A stretch of DNA of 25,713 nt from NCBI GenBank assembly GCA_964361655.1, contig CAYIBD010000006.1:1-25713 (forward strand), in the 5' to 3' direction. The stretch comes from CAYIBD01 sp964361655 (lineage in GTDB: Bacteria > Patescibacteriota > Minisyncoccia > Sungbacterales > SURF-37). The notes below the pieces were generated by a model. That model was not told the origin of the DNA, made no database searches, and saw nothing but the letters and a program-made list of their open reading frames with translations. Positions 5,952 through 13,958 of the stretch are shown piece after piece (positions within the stretch are counted from its first letter, which is position 1; each line of letters opens with the position of its first letter). Position numbers and translations under genes: made by a program.

Positions 5952-7040
5952 ATGCGCCGCCACGTTGATTACCCGCTGCTCACGATCGCGCTCATCCTTC
6001 TGGGGGCCGGGCTTGTCGTTATCTCATCGGCCTCGGTGGTCATCTCGCAAAAGAACTTTGGGACGCCCTACTATTATCTCCTCCACCAAGGATTTGCGGC
6101 CGTGATTGGTCTTGGTGCCCTAGCCATAACCCAGGCCATCTCCTATCGGGTCTGGAGAAAGCTCGCCCTGCCGCTCCTCGTCCTTTCGCTCCTCGTGGTG
6201 GCCGCGGTGTTTCTTCCGCCGTTCGGCTATTCATTCGGCGGAGCAAGGCGGTGGCTTAACCTCGGGCCGGTCTCGATCCAACCCTCGGAATTACTCAAGC
6301 TATCGCTTATACTGTACCTGGCGAGCTGGCTTGACCGGAAAAAGGGGCAGTCCAAGGGCTTCACCACCGCCTTCGTACCGTTCCTGGTCATCGTCGGGCT
6401 CGTGGGAACGCTCCTCGTACTCGAGCCGGACATCGGGACGCTCATCGTCGTCGGCGGAGTAGCGACCATCCTCTATTTCCTCGGCGGCGGCAAACTGACG
6501 CAGCTCGTCACGCTCGCCATCCTCGCGGCTGTCGCGCTTACCGCCATCATCCAGGTGGCGCCCTACCGCGTGAACCGCCTCCTCGTCTTCCTCAACCCCA
6601 CCCTCGACCCGCAGGGCATCGGCTACCACGTCAGCCAAGCCCTGATCGCAATCGGCTCGGGCGGATTCTGGGGTCGCGGCTTCGGCCAGTCAATCCAGAA
6701 ATTCAACTACCTCCCGGAGCCGATCGGCGACTCGGTGTTTGCGGTTATCATTGAAGAATTCGGGTTCGTGGGCGGCCTCGCCCTCGCCGCCACCTATTTT
6801 GCCTTCCTGCTCCGCTCCATGACTATTGCTCGGCGCGCACCGGACTTTTTCTCAAAGCTCCTCGTGGCCGGCTTTGCCTCCATCATCATCTTCCAGGCCT
6901 TCATCAACATGGCCGCCATATCCGGACTCCTGCCCTTGACCGGCATCCCCCTGCCCTTCATCAGCTACGGCGGGACGTCGCTCGTCGCCACACTCGCCAT
7001 GGTCGGCATCATGCTGAACATCTCACGGCATACGACATGA
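5952..7040 (+). CDS. ftsW: SEDS-family peptidoglycan glycosyltransferase FtsW
   Basis: A 362-residue polytopic membrane protein of the SEDS family (FtsW/RodA/SpoVE), which polymerises lipid II into glycan strands together with a class B penicillin-binding protein. About ten hydrophobic helices are visible. Family motifs are GGARRWL at 96-102, QPSE at 110-113, EPDIGT at 158-163, an acidic loop ending PIGDSVFAVIIEEFG with the conserved SEDS Asp at 250, and the C-terminal PLPFISYGGTS. FtsW is preferred over RodA because the gene sits between murD and murG, the usual division and wall cluster order, but the sequence alone would allow RodA. murG follows after seven bases. Confidence 0.88.
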   Translation: MRRHVDYPLLTIALILLGAGLVVISSASVVISQKNFGTPYYYLLHQGFAAVIGLGALAITQAISYRVWRKLALPLLVLSLLVVAAVFLPPFGYSFGGARRWLNLGPVSIQPSELLKLSLILYLASWLDRKKGQSKGFTTAFVPFLVIVGLVGTLLVLEPDIGTLIVVGGVATILYFLGGGKLTQLVTLAILAAVALTAIIQVAPYRVNRLLVFLNPTLDPQGIGYHVSQALIAIGSGGFWGRGFGQSIQKFNYLPEPIGDSVFAVIIEEFGFVGGLALAATYFAFLLRSMTIARRAPDFFSKLLVAGFASIIIFQAFINMAAISGLLPLTGIPLPFISYGGTSLVATLAMVGIMLNISRHTT

Positions 7041-7047
7041 CCTACCT

Positions 7048-8166
7048 ATGAGAATCGCGTTTACCGGCGGCGGGACCGGCGGACACGTGACACCGCTCGT
7101 CGCCGTCGCACGAGAGGTGAAACGCATTGCCGAGGAGAACCGCCTCACCGATTTGGAATTATTCTACTTTGGCCCTGAACCGGCACTGCCCGCGGAGCTC
7201 GCCGCGGAAGGTGTCACGTTCCGGCATGTTGCCGCGGGCAAACTCCGCGCCTACTTTTCAGTGTGGAATTTCGTCGATCCGGTGTGGATCCTCCTCGGCC
7301 TCGTCGAGGCGCTGTGGCACCTGTTTACCGTCATGCCGGACGTGGTCTTCTCGAAAGGCGGCTACGGGAGTTTTCCGACGCTCGCCATCGCGCGGCTCTA
7401 CCGGCTACCGGTGATCATCCACGAATCAGATGCCATCCCCGGCCGCGTGCACCGCTGGGCGGGCCGCTGGGCCTCACGGGTGGCGGTCTCCTTCCCCCAG
7501 GCCGCGGCCTACTTCCCCGGAGCAAGGACCGCCCTCACCGGCACACCCATCCGTTTCCCGGTCATTGGCGGCAGCCGCGATGAGGCGCGGGAAATGTTCG
7601 GGGTCTACTCGGACCGCCCGCTCTTGTTCGTCATCGGCGGCTCGCAAGGGGCGGTCATCATCAACGAAGCGGTCGTGCAAATCTTAGCGGAACTCACGAA
7701 CCAGTTCGAGGTCATCCACCAAGTGGGCGAGAAAAACCTGGAAGACGTGCGCCTAGAAACCGCACCGATCCTCGAAGGCGGACGGGGGGCGTACTACCAC
7801 CCCGTTCCGTTTCTCGATGAGAAGGGGATGCGGCTTGCCTACCTCCTTGCCGATTTGATCATCTCGCGCGCCGGCGCCACATCGATTTCTGAAATCGCCG
7901 CTTGGGGCAAACCGTCAATCATCATCCCCATCAAGGCATCGGCCCAAGACCACCAGCGGGCGAATGCCTACGCCTACGGCGGCCACGGTGCGGCCATCGT
8001 CATCGAGGAAGACAACCTCACGCCATCGGTGCTTTTGAACGAAATTGAAAAGCTTATGTCCGCTCCAGCGTACCGCGAGCGCTTCGCGGCACAGGCCCGT
8101 TCGTTCGCGCACCTCGACGCCGCCCGCCTGATCGCCGAGGAAATACTGCGGCTCGGCCGCCACTAG
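7048..8166 (+). CDS. murG: UDP-N-acetylglucosamine:lipid I N-acetylglucosaminyltransferase MurG
   Basis: A 372-residue GT-B glycosyltransferase (family GT28) that adds GlcNAc to lipid I on the inner face of the membrane, giving lipid II. The N-terminal domain opens with the glycine-rich loop GGGTGGH at 7-13 and carries KGGYGSFPT and HESDAIPG (125-132). The C-terminal domain begins with GGSQGA at 197-202 and holds the sugar-nucleotide motif SRAGATSISEIAAWGKPSI. A hydrophobic patch around residues 71-96 fits membrane association. Length and motif order are normal for MurG. It lies seven bases after ftsW and two bases before gltX without Shine-Dalgarno sequences, so the three are probably one transcript. 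Confidence 0.95.
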   Translation: MRIAFTGGGTGGHVTPLVAVAREVKRIAEENRLTDLELFYFGPEPALPAELAAEGVTFRHVAAGKLRAYFSVWNFVDPVWILLGLVEALWHLFTVMPDVVFSKGGYGSFPTLAIARLYRLPVIIHESDAIPGRVHRWAGRWASRVAVSFPQAAAYFPGARTALTGTPIRFPVIGGSRDEAREMFGVYSDRPLLFVIGGSQGAVIINEAVVQILAELTNQFEVIHQVGEKNLEDVRLETAPILEGGRGAYYHPVPFLDEKGMRLAYLLADLIISRAGATSISEIAAWGKPSIIIPIKASAQDHQRANAYAYGGHGAAIVIEEDNLTPSVLLNEIEKLMSAPAYRERFAAQARSFAHLDAARLIAEEILRLGRH

Positions 8167-8168
8167 CC

Positions 8169-9626
8169 ATGCCAGCCATCCGAACCCGGATCGCACCGAG
8201 CCCCACCGGCCACCTCCATATCGGTACCGCCAGGACCGCGCTCTTCAACTACCTCTTCGCCAAAAAGCAGGGCGGACACTTTGTCGTCCGCATCGAGGAC
8301 ACCGATCTCGAGCGTTCGGATGAAAAATACGAAACAGATATCTTCGACGGCCTGAAGTGGCTGGGGATCGAAGCCGATGAATCGCCCGTGCGGGGAGGGG
8401 ATTTTGCGCCCTACCGCCAGAGCCAGCGGTTAGAAACGTACGAGAGGTTCTTGCAGAAACTGCTACGAGAACGGCGTGCATTCCATTGCCCGCATTCTGA
8501 ACGAGAACTCGAGGATGAAAAGAAGAAGCAGCTTGATGGAAAGGAGCCGCCGCGACACATTTGCTCGGCGCGAGACCGACAGTTGCAAAGCGGGATTATT
8601 CGCTTAAAAAACGAAAGAACTGCCCCGATAATTTTTTCTGATTTGATCCGCGGAGAGATTTCTTTCGACCCCGAACTTTTGGGCGACTTCTCGCTGGCTA
8701 AGGATCTCCGGACCCCTCTCTACAACTTTGCAGTCGTCATTGACGATCATGAAATGCAGATCTCGCACGTCATCCGTGGCGAAGATCACATCCCGAATAC
8801 GCCAAAGCAGCTTCTCCTCTGGGCCGCGCTCTGGCCCGACGAGCCCCCGCCGGCCTACGCCCATCTCCCGTTAATCCTCGGCCCGGATCGGGCCAAGCTC
8901 TCCAAACGCCACGGCGCCACCGCTATTCGCGAGTTCAGAGACGCCGGGTACCTCCCCGAGGCGCTGGTAAACTTCATGGCGCTCCTCGGCTGGAATCCCG
9001 GAGGGAAGCAGGAAATCTTTTCGCGCCAGGAGTTAATCAACGCGTTTTCGCTCGAGCAGGTTCAAAAGTCCGGAGCCATATTCAATATCGAGAAGCTCGA
9101 CTGGATGAACGGCGAATACATCCGCAAAAAATCCGTTCCGGAGTTAACTGAACTCTGCCGACTTCACCTGGCGGATTTTTTGCAAACCCCAAATTCCAAA
9201 TCCCAATTTCCAAACGAATACGTTCAGCAAGTGGTGGCACTTGAGCAGCCACGCATGAAGACGCTCGCCGATATTAGAGCAGCCGAGTTCTTCTTCCGAC
9301 TCCCGGACTATCCACCTCTACTACTCAGTTGGGAACACATGTCGCTTGATGCAGTCCGCGGTGAGCTTAACCGCGCCACGGGCCTCATTGACAAGATCCC
9401 GGAGAGTGAATTCACCAAAAAGAACCTGGAGACGGGCTTCCTCCAAGAGATTGGGAAGGGTAGCAAGGGCGAGCTCCTCTGGCCGCTCCGCGTCGCCCTC
9501 TCCGGAAAGGAGGCCTCGCCAGGACCGTTCGAAATCATGGAACTCCTCGGCAAGGTAGAGACGCTTGGACGCATCCAGGAAGCGGCTGCAAAACTCACGA
9601 GCCCAGAAACAAAGGGGGAAACCTGA
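8169..9626 (+). CDS. gltX: Glutamate--tRNA ligase, with a heptamer repeat insert
   Basis: A class I aminoacyl-tRNA synthetase of 485 residues that charges tRNA with glutamate in the cytoplasm. The PSPTGHLHIGTAR nucleotide-binding signature is at 11-23 and the KMSKS-type motif KLSKR at 243-247. The VRIEDTDLERS motif follows the first at about 40-50. The C-terminal half is the helical anticodon-binding region. A short Asn/Ser/Gln-rich tract at about 339-348 (TPNSKSQFPN) is encoded by 7-base tandem repeats and looks inserted. No amidotransferase genes are visible here, so whether the enzyme also charges tRNA-Gln cannot be judged. The start is two bases past the murG stop. Confidence 0.95.
   Translation: MPAIRTRIAPSPTGHLHIGTARTALFNYLFAKKQGGHFVVRIEDTDLERSDEKYETDIFDGLKWLGIEADESPVRGGDFAPYRQSQRLETYERFLQKLLRERRAFHCPHSERELEDEKKKQLDGKEPPRHICSARDRQLQSGIIRLKNERTAPIIFSDLIRGEISFDPELLGDFSLAKDLRTPLYNFAVVIDDHEMQISHVIRGEDHIPNTPKQLLLWAALWPDEPPPAYAHLPLILGPDRAKLSKRHGATAIREFRDAGYLPEALVNFMALLGWNPGGKQEIFSRQELINAFSLEQVQKSGAIFNIEKLDWMNGEYIRKKSVPELTELCRLHLADFLQTPNSKSQFPNEYVQQVVALEQPRMKTLADIRAAEFFFRLPDYPPLLLSWEHMSLDAVRGELNRATGLIDKIPESEFTKKNLETGFLQEIGKGSKGELLWPLRVALSGKEASPGPFEIMELLGKVETLGRIQEAAAKLTSPETKGET
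9183..9210 (+). repeat. Heptamer tandem repeat inside gltX
   Basis: Four consecutive 7-base units begin with CAA: CAAACCC (9183-9189), CAAATTC (9190-9196), CAAATCC (9197-9203) and CAATTTC (9204-9210), with a decaying fifth (CAAACGA). The units resemble the CAAATCN array in murD. The encoded residues form a polar, low-complexity stretch inside the C-terminal half of the synthetase, and the frame is kept. Confidence 0.75.
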
Positions 9627-9639
9627 TAACATTCAAGTC

Positions 9640-10965
9640 ATGACGCGACACCTGCGACAATCGGCCGCTCTTTTCTTCTGTCTCCTGGCCATTGTCGGAG
9701 CCGTGGCCGGGGGGAGGGGAGTGCGGGCGGTTAATGACCTCCGCCGTCAGATTGAAGCCAAAACCGATGAAATCCAGCGCTTGGAAGCTGAGGCCGAGCA
9801 ATACCGAGTGGTCATCGAAGATCTCGAGCGCACGGCGACCACTCTCCAGGCCGAGATTCGAACGGTAGACCGCGCCATCCAGCGCCTCGGCGCTACGATC
9901 AAACTGACGAACGCCAAGATTGCTCGCACCAATCTTGAAATCGAAGACCTCGACCGCAGCATTGCGAGCCACGAGGGCTCCATTGAGGCCAACCGCCAAC
10001 GACTCCGCGCTCTCATCACCCTCCTCGCCGACCAAGAGCAGGAGACGCCGCTGGCAATACTAATGAAACACGAAACGGTATCGGCGTTCTTCACGTCGGT
10101 CGATCAACTCTTGATCGTCCAGACCGGAATCCAGGAGACGCTCGGCGAGCTTCGGGCTGCCCGAGAGGAACTGAGGCGGGACAAGGTGGGAGCCGAGGCA
10201 AAACGCTTTGAACTCAATGGACTCGCCGAGGACTTAGCCGACCAAAAAGCGCTCCAAGAACATGAGCGACGCGAGCGCACTTCAATCTTCGACGCTACGA
10301 AGAACCAGGAACGTCGCTACCAGGAGCTCCTGGCTGACGTCGAACGGAGGCGCGACGCGCTGCAGCAGGAGATTACCGCGCTCGAGGCAGATCTCGCGAC
10401 CGACTTCGATCGTTCACTCCTCCCCCAAACGGGATCCGGCGTACTCGGCTGGCCGCTCGAGCGCCTTTCGACGCAATCCTGCTGGGGCCCCAACGCCGTA
10501 ACCGGCCTGGTCAGCTGCATCACCCAATTCTTCGGACGGACATCCTTTGCCCGCTCCGGCGCCTATCGCGGCCAGGGTCATAACGGCGTTGATTTCCGTG
10601 CCGCCGCCGGCACGCCGGTCTACGCGGGCGAGCAGGGGAGTGTCCGCGCCACCGGTAATACGGATGCCGTCTGCGCCCGGGCCTCCTACGGGCAGTGGAT
10701 CCTGATTGACCATCCCAATAACCTCGCAACGCTCTACGCGCACCTCTCCCTCACCAAGGTGCGGGCGGGAGACGCGGTGAACCGGGGTGAGCTCATTGGC
10801 TACTCCGGCCGGACGGGATACGCCACCGGGCCGCACCTGCACTTCACGGTCTTTGCGAACCAAGCCGTCACCGTTGGCCAGCTGAAGAGCCGGGTGTGCA
10901 AACGCACCATGACCTTGCCGCTGTCCCCGTTTGGCGGCTACTTGAACCCGCTCGACTACCTCTGA
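9640..10965 (+). CDS. Secreted M23 (LytM-type) peptidase with N-terminal coiled coil
   Basis: A 441-residue envelope protein resembling EnvC/NlpD-type or PcsB-type wall hydrolases. A signal peptide or anchor covers about residues 8-24. A long coiled coil follows to about 255 (heptads rich in Glu, Arg, Leu), then a LytM/M23 domain. The zinc ligands are present: H314 and D318 in GHNGVDF and H401 in HLHF, with H399 and H368 (YAHL) as the other catalytic His. All metal and catalytic positions are intact, so an active glycyl or D-Ala endopeptidase is expected. Four Cys (about 281, 293, 345, 420) could form disulfides. The ATG at 9640 is preferred over an upstream start at 9565, which would overlap gltX and precede the signal peptide. 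A weak TAACAT lies seven bases upstream. The last codon overlaps the next gene. Confidence 0.88.
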   Translation: MTRHLRQSAALFFCLLAIVGAVAGGRGVRAVNDLRRQIEAKTDEIQRLEAEAEQYRVVIEDLERTATTLQAEIRTVDRAIQRLGATIKLTNAKIARTNLEIEDLDRSIASHEGSIEANRQRLRALITLLADQEQETPLAILMKHETVSAFFTSVDQLLIVQTGIQETLGELRAAREELRRDKVGAEAKRFELNGLAEDLADQKALQEHERRERTSIFDATKNQERRYQELLADVERRRDALQQEITALEADLATDFDRSLLPQTGSGVLGWPLERLSTQSCWGPNAVTGLVSCITQFFGRTSFARSGAYRGQGHNGVDFRAAAGTPVYAGEQGSVRATGNTDAVCARASYGQWILIDHPNNLATLYAHLSLTKVRAGDAVNRGELIGYSGRTGYATGPHLHFTVFANQAVTVGQLKSRVCKRTMTLPLSPFGGYLNPLDYL

Positions 10966-11960
10966 TGACCCGGGCCGCACTGAAGCTTGCGCTCCTGGCG
11001 ATCCTCGTTCTGGCTGGCATCGGGGTTGCCGAATACTACGGCTTTCCGATCCGCGAGCCGCCCCTCGCCGTCACCGAGTTCGAAGATCTCGAACTGCCCA
11101 CACCCACCGCCGAGCCGGGAAAAACAATTTCTCCTCCAGCGTCCCAGCCGGAACCGGAAGAATCCCCGCCGCCACCATCGAAACCGCCTCCGCCTGCTCC
11201 TCGACCCCAAACCCCGCTCCTGCCGCCGCCCCCCATTCTCACGCCGCCATCACCGCCGAGAGACCTCGACCTTTACGAACTCCTGTCGCCGGCGGTGGTT
11301 CAGATATTCTGCAGCACACCGAGGGAGCTCTTTTCGGCGAGCGGTGTCGTCGTCAATGAGCGCGGCCTCCTGCTCACGAACGCCCACGTGGCTGACATCG
11401 TGCGCAAGGCCGGCGAGACGAACTGCCAGGCCCGCCACGGGAACCCGGCCGACCCCTTTGCCGCCCTTGAGATCGTGTTTGCGGCCGACACATCTCGGAA
11501 GATTCTCGAAAGCCAAGTACCTGAACGCGATATTGCCTTCCTACGCCTCACGGAGGCGCGGGAATCCTTTGGGAAGGCCGCGATCACGATTGCCGAAGTT
11601 ACCACAGGCGCTTCGCTCCTGACGCTTGGATACCCGAGCGAGTTCCTCCAGGGCGCGGTTGCCTCGGCGCATTCGAACCTGGTCTTTTCCCGCCTCACCG
11701 TCGCCGACGTCATTGACATTGACGGCGACCGTTCCACCGCCGAGGGCTATGTTTTCCACGGCGGAATCGTGCTCCAGCAGGGGAGCTCCGGCACTGCCCT
11801 CTTCACCCCTGAGGGCAGGGTAGTCGGCTTAATCTTCGCTACCACCAAGGGCACGACGACTGCCGAGCGGGATGGTATTGCGCTTACAACGCCCTACATT
11901 GATCGTATCCTGCGACTCGAGACCGGACAGGGGATGGTTGAATTCATTGCCAGCCACTAG
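10965..11960 (+). CDS. Membrane-anchored trypsin-like serine protease with proline-rich linker
   Basis: A 331-residue protein: an N-terminal transmembrane anchor (about 5-24), a proline-rich linker (about 44-98, likely crossing the wall layer) and a chymotrypsin-fold protease domain. The triad is visible as H141 in LLLTNAHVAD, D189 in ERDIAFLRL and S275 in QQGSSGTALF. These are the DegP/HtrA-type signatures, but no PDZ domain follows, so this is a minimal form. It shares one base with the M23 peptidase gene (TGATG), so translation is coupled and the two probably act together at the envelope. An upstream in-frame start at 10896 would lie deep inside the M23 gene and before the anchor, and was rejected. 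Confidence 0.85.
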   Translation: MTRAALKLALLAILVLAGIGVAEYYGFPIREPPLAVTEFEDLELPTPTAEPGKTISPPASQPEPEESPPPPSKPPPPAPRPQTPLLPPPPILTPPSPPRDLDLYELLSPAVVQIFCSTPRELFSASGVVVNERGLLLTNAHVADIVRKAGETNCQARHGNPADPFAALEIVFAADTSRKILESQVPERDIAFLRLTEARESFGKAAITIAEVTTGASLLTLGYPSEFLQGAVASAHSNLVFSRLTVADVIDIDGDRSTAEGYVFHGGIVLQQGSSGTALFTPEGRVVGLIFATTKGTTTAERDGIALTTPYIDRILRLETGQGMVEFIASH

Positions 11961-12016
11961 CGGGTGTATAAGCCGTTGGTTCGCAAAAGGATTATTGTGC
12001 GACTCTCTGGATTAAG

Positions 12017-12052
12017 AAAAACACCGGGTGGGCATCTGCTCCCCTCCCGGTG
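12017..12052 (-). terminator. Rho-independent terminator of the 12058-12288 gene
   Basis: Read on the minus strand, CACCGGGAGGG pairs with CCCACCCGGTG (one A-A mismatch) around a short loop, followed immediately by five T residues. It lies five bases past the TAG stop of the minus-strand gene ending at 12058. In the plus direction there is no T tract, so it would not serve the serine protease gene ending at 11960. No other feature is seen between 11961 and 12016. Confidence 0.75.
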
Positions 12053-12057
12053 GGCGC

Positions 12058-12288
12058 CTAACAGTTCGAGAAGGCGCAGAACGTTCCGCCGATCGCCTGG
12101 AAGCCGAGCGCGGCCAAGGCGGCGACAAAGAGCGTGATCACGGTCCAGACCAGAGTCCGGAGTGAAATTCTGGGGTTGAGACGGTTGAGACGTGTTAAAA
12201 GTGACTGTCCGAAGCCCGCTCTCCCCTTCCCACTCTGCCACCGCTGAACATTAGGAACATTAGGTCTGGGCGCAATGATTTTTGCCAT
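12058..12288 (-). CDS. Small single-helix membrane protein of unknown function
   Basis: A 76-residue protein that I do not recognise. A basic, low-complexity N-terminal half is followed by one hydrophobic helix (about 46-66, VWTVITLFVAALAALGF) and a short Cys-containing tail (FCAFSNC). The expected topology is a cytoplasmic basic tail and a short external end with two Cys. Support for a real gene comes from the terminator placed directly after its stop and from the purine-rich tract before its ATG. The N-terminal half contains two perfect 9-base tandem duplications, giving NVPNV and RLNRLN in the protein. It lies 51 bases after the Cys-rich gene on the same strand, so the two may be cotranscribed. 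Confidence 0.6.
   Translation of the reverse strand: MAKIIAPRPNVPNVQRWQSGKGRAGFGQSLLTRLNRLNPRISLRTLVWTVITLFVAALAALGFQAIGGTFCAFSNC
12174..12263 (-). repeat. Two perfect 9-base tandem duplications inside a small gene
   Basis: GGTTGAGAC occurs twice in a row at 12174-12191 and GAACATTAG twice in a row at 12246-12263 (plus-strand reading). Each duplication adds three codons without changing frame. They sit in the hydrophilic half of the 76-residue membrane protein. Confidence 0.8.
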
Positions 12289-12339
12289 CCAGCCCCACCC
12301 CCCCTCTCTCTCTTTCCCGCACCTTATTGCAGATGGGGG

Positions 12340-12645
12340 CTAGCTGTCGAGATCAGAAATCCACAGCTTCACCCGGGGTACTTTTCTCGCCAGCCGCTCG
12401 TGAAGCGCGTCGCGACAGTCCTTGCAATCCCCGAAGCCCGCCTGGGGCTGGATATGGCAGGACATGGCCGCGCCAAGAGCCGGATCAAGACCGCCCTCAA
12501 CGTACCCCGAGAGGCAGGCGTAGAAAATCTCGCACGCCATCGGCATTCTCGGCGCCTGGTGATTCCACAGGCCGTGGAACGCCAAGGCCTTTTTACTCCG
12601 CGACTGAAACTCGGCTCCCGGCGGGCAGCCCACGCAACGTAGCAT
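12340..12645 (-). CDS. Cysteine-rich small protein, probable metal binder, unknown function
   Basis: A 101-residue protein with no family that I recognise. Cys residues come in pairs: C4 and C7 (LRCVGCPPG) near the start and C73 and C76 (GDCKDCRD) later, with C38, C44 and C63 between. This is a pattern suited to zinc or another metal, or to disulfides. There is no signal peptide or membrane helix, so a cytoplasmic protein is likely. The start is well supported by GGGGAGGTGA just upstream of the ATG, one of the strongest Shine-Dalgarno sites here. It is divergent from the nuclease gene with 113 bases between, which must hold both promoters. The opposite strand here shows open frames, but they lack start signals. 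Confidence 0.65.
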   Translation of the reverse strand: MLRCVGCPPGAEFQSRSKKALAFHGLWNHQAPRMPMACEIFYACLSGYVEGGLDPALGAAMSCHIQPQAGFGDCKDCRDALHERLARKVPRVKLWISDLDS

Positions 12646-12723
12646 CGGCTCACCTCCCCTAAGGAAAATCTATCCAAAGGGTAAGACCGGTAATACGGCG
12701 AGTTGGTTTCACCATATATGCAT

Positions 12724-12752
12724 TTGCATCCTCGCGCCATCATTCGTAGATT
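12724..12752 (+). promoter_or_regulatory. Leaderless promoter of the PD-(D/E)XK nuclease gene
   Basis: TTGCAT at 12724-12729 and TAGATT at 12747-12752 are separated by 17 bases. The ATG at 12759 follows the -10 box after six bases. Start of transcription would coincide with the start codon, and no Shine-Dalgarno is present. An AT-rich, partly palindromic stretch (CATATATGCAT) overlaps the upstream side of the -35 box. Confidence 0.5.
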
Positions 12753-12758
12753 GGTACT

Positions 12759-13958
12759 ATGAGGACTTCCTACTCGGCCCTCGAAACCTACAAGCTCTGC
12801 CCGCAGAAATACAAGTTCGAGGTGCTTGATCGCGTCCCGGCCAAGAAATCCACCTCGGCGGTCTTTGGCACCCACATCCACTCCTGCCTGAAGTACATGT
12901 TCTCGCGCGACCCCCTCTTCCCTACTCTGGATGAGGTGCTTAATTACTTTAGGGACAACTGGCCTCCGCCGGAAAAAATTGAAGTCACGCCGGAAGAAAA
13001 GGCGCTCTACGTAGCCCAAGGCGAACGGATGCTGAAAAACTTCTATGCGAGAAACGCTCCGTGGAATTTTGCCGTGGTTGATCTCGAATCCCGCTTCGAG
13101 GTCCTTATTGAGGACCTCCGGCGCAAAGAAACCCATGTCTTGTCCGGCCGGATCGATCGGATAGACAAGACCGAGGACGGCTACGAGGTCATTGACTACA
13201 AGACCTCGCGGCGCATGCCCTCCCAGGCCGACGTGGACCGCGACCTCCAGATGTCTATTTACTCGCTCGGCGTGCAGAAGCGATGGCCGCACGTGAGGCC
13301 CGAAGACATCACGCTTTCGCTCTACTTCATCAAGCATGGCGAGAAACTCTCCACCACGCGCACGCCCGAGGCCACCGCGGCTACGGCCAGCGACGTTTTG
13401 AAAACCGTCTCGGAAATACAAACCAAGCTCGCCACGGGCAAGCGCTTCGAACCCAAACCCGGGCCCTACTGCGACTGGTGCCCGTATAAGCCCATCTGCC
13501 CGGCCTGGCGGCATTTGTATAAGAAGCAAGAAGCAGGAAGCATGAAGCAAGAAGAGATTGATGAGGCGCTAAAAGAGTATTTTGAGCTTTTGAAAAACCA
13601 GCGCCTGCATGAGCAGCGCCTCGGTGAGCTCAAAACAAAAATCGCCGCCTATATGGAGGCCCAAGGATATGAGCGGGTCTTTGGTGAAGAGGGCTACCTC
13701 TCTCGCTCCCAGCAGAAACGCTACCGCTATGACTTCGAAAAGGTGCGGCAAATCCTCGAACCGCTCGGCAAATGGGCAGAAATCCTGACCGCGGACGAGA
13801 AACGCTTGAAAGCCATTCTCGCCGGGCTGCCGCTCGAGATCCAGTCCGCGATCGAAGCGGTCAAAATTCTCACCGGCGAATACACCGTGATCTCGGCCAG
13901 CACCAAGAAAATCCCGAGGCCTGGCAACTCCCCTCCTCCGGCGAGCCCCGGGCAATGA
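12759..13958 (+). CDS. PD-(D/E)XK nuclease family protein with Fe-S cluster cysteines (Cas4/RecB/AddB-like)
   Basis: A 399-residue protein of the PDDEXK_1 group, exonuclease-type enzymes seen in Cas4, AddB and RecB. N-terminal SYSALETYKLCPQKYKF is the family opening motif, with C14. GTHIHSCL supplies the motif I His. The catalytic core is D133 in GRIDRID and D146-Y147-K148 in EVIDYKTS, with Q164 in the QMSIYSL motif. C238, C241 and C247 in the CDWC..PIC tail complete a four-Cys set with C14, as expected for a 4Fe-4S cluster. All catalytic residues are intact. After the nuclease module comes a helical C-terminal region (about 268-399) of unknown role, joined by a tract encoded by heptamer repeats. 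No cas genes or helicase partner are adjacent, so DNA repair is more likely than CRISPR adaptation. Confidence 0.87.
   Translation: MRTSYSALETYKLCPQKYKFEVLDRVPAKKSTSAVFGTHIHSCLKYMFSRDPLFPTLDEVLNYFRDNWPPPEKIEVTPEEKALYVAQGERMLKNFYARNAPWNFAVVDLESRFEVLIEDLRRKETHVLSGRIDRIDKTEDGYEVIDYKTSRRMPSQADVDRDLQMSIYSLGVQKRWPHVRPEDITLSLYFIKHGEKLSTTRTPEATAATASDVLKTVSEIQTKLATGKRFEPKPGPYCDWCPYKPICPAWRHLYKKQEAGSMKQEEIDEALKEYFELLKNQRLHEQRLGELKTKIAAYMEAQGYERVFGEEGYLSRSQQKRYRYDFEKVRQILEPLGKWAEILTADEKRLKAILAGLPLEIQSAIEAVKILTGEYTVISASTKKIPRPGNSPPPASPGQ
13523..13557 (+). repeat. Heptamer tandem repeat inside the nuclease gene
   Basis: Four GAAGCAN units in register (13523-13529, 13530-13536, 13537-13543, 13544-13550) are followed by a decayed fifth, GAAGAGA (13551-13557). 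They encode a charged linker (KKQEAGSMKQEE) just after the last Fe-S cysteine and before the helical C-terminal region. The frame is kept. Confidence 0.8.

Noticed and set aside
12369..13550. Long open frame on the minus strand (393 codons) opposite the nuclease gene
   Set aside because: It is an antisense shadow of the PD-(D/E)XK nuclease in GC-rich DNA; its product has no motifs, it overlaps a well-supported small gene and it has no start signals.
12759..13958. Reading the Cas4-like nuclease as part of a CRISPR system
   Set aside because: No direct-repeat array with regular spacers and no cas1, cas2 or effector genes are found in the window.
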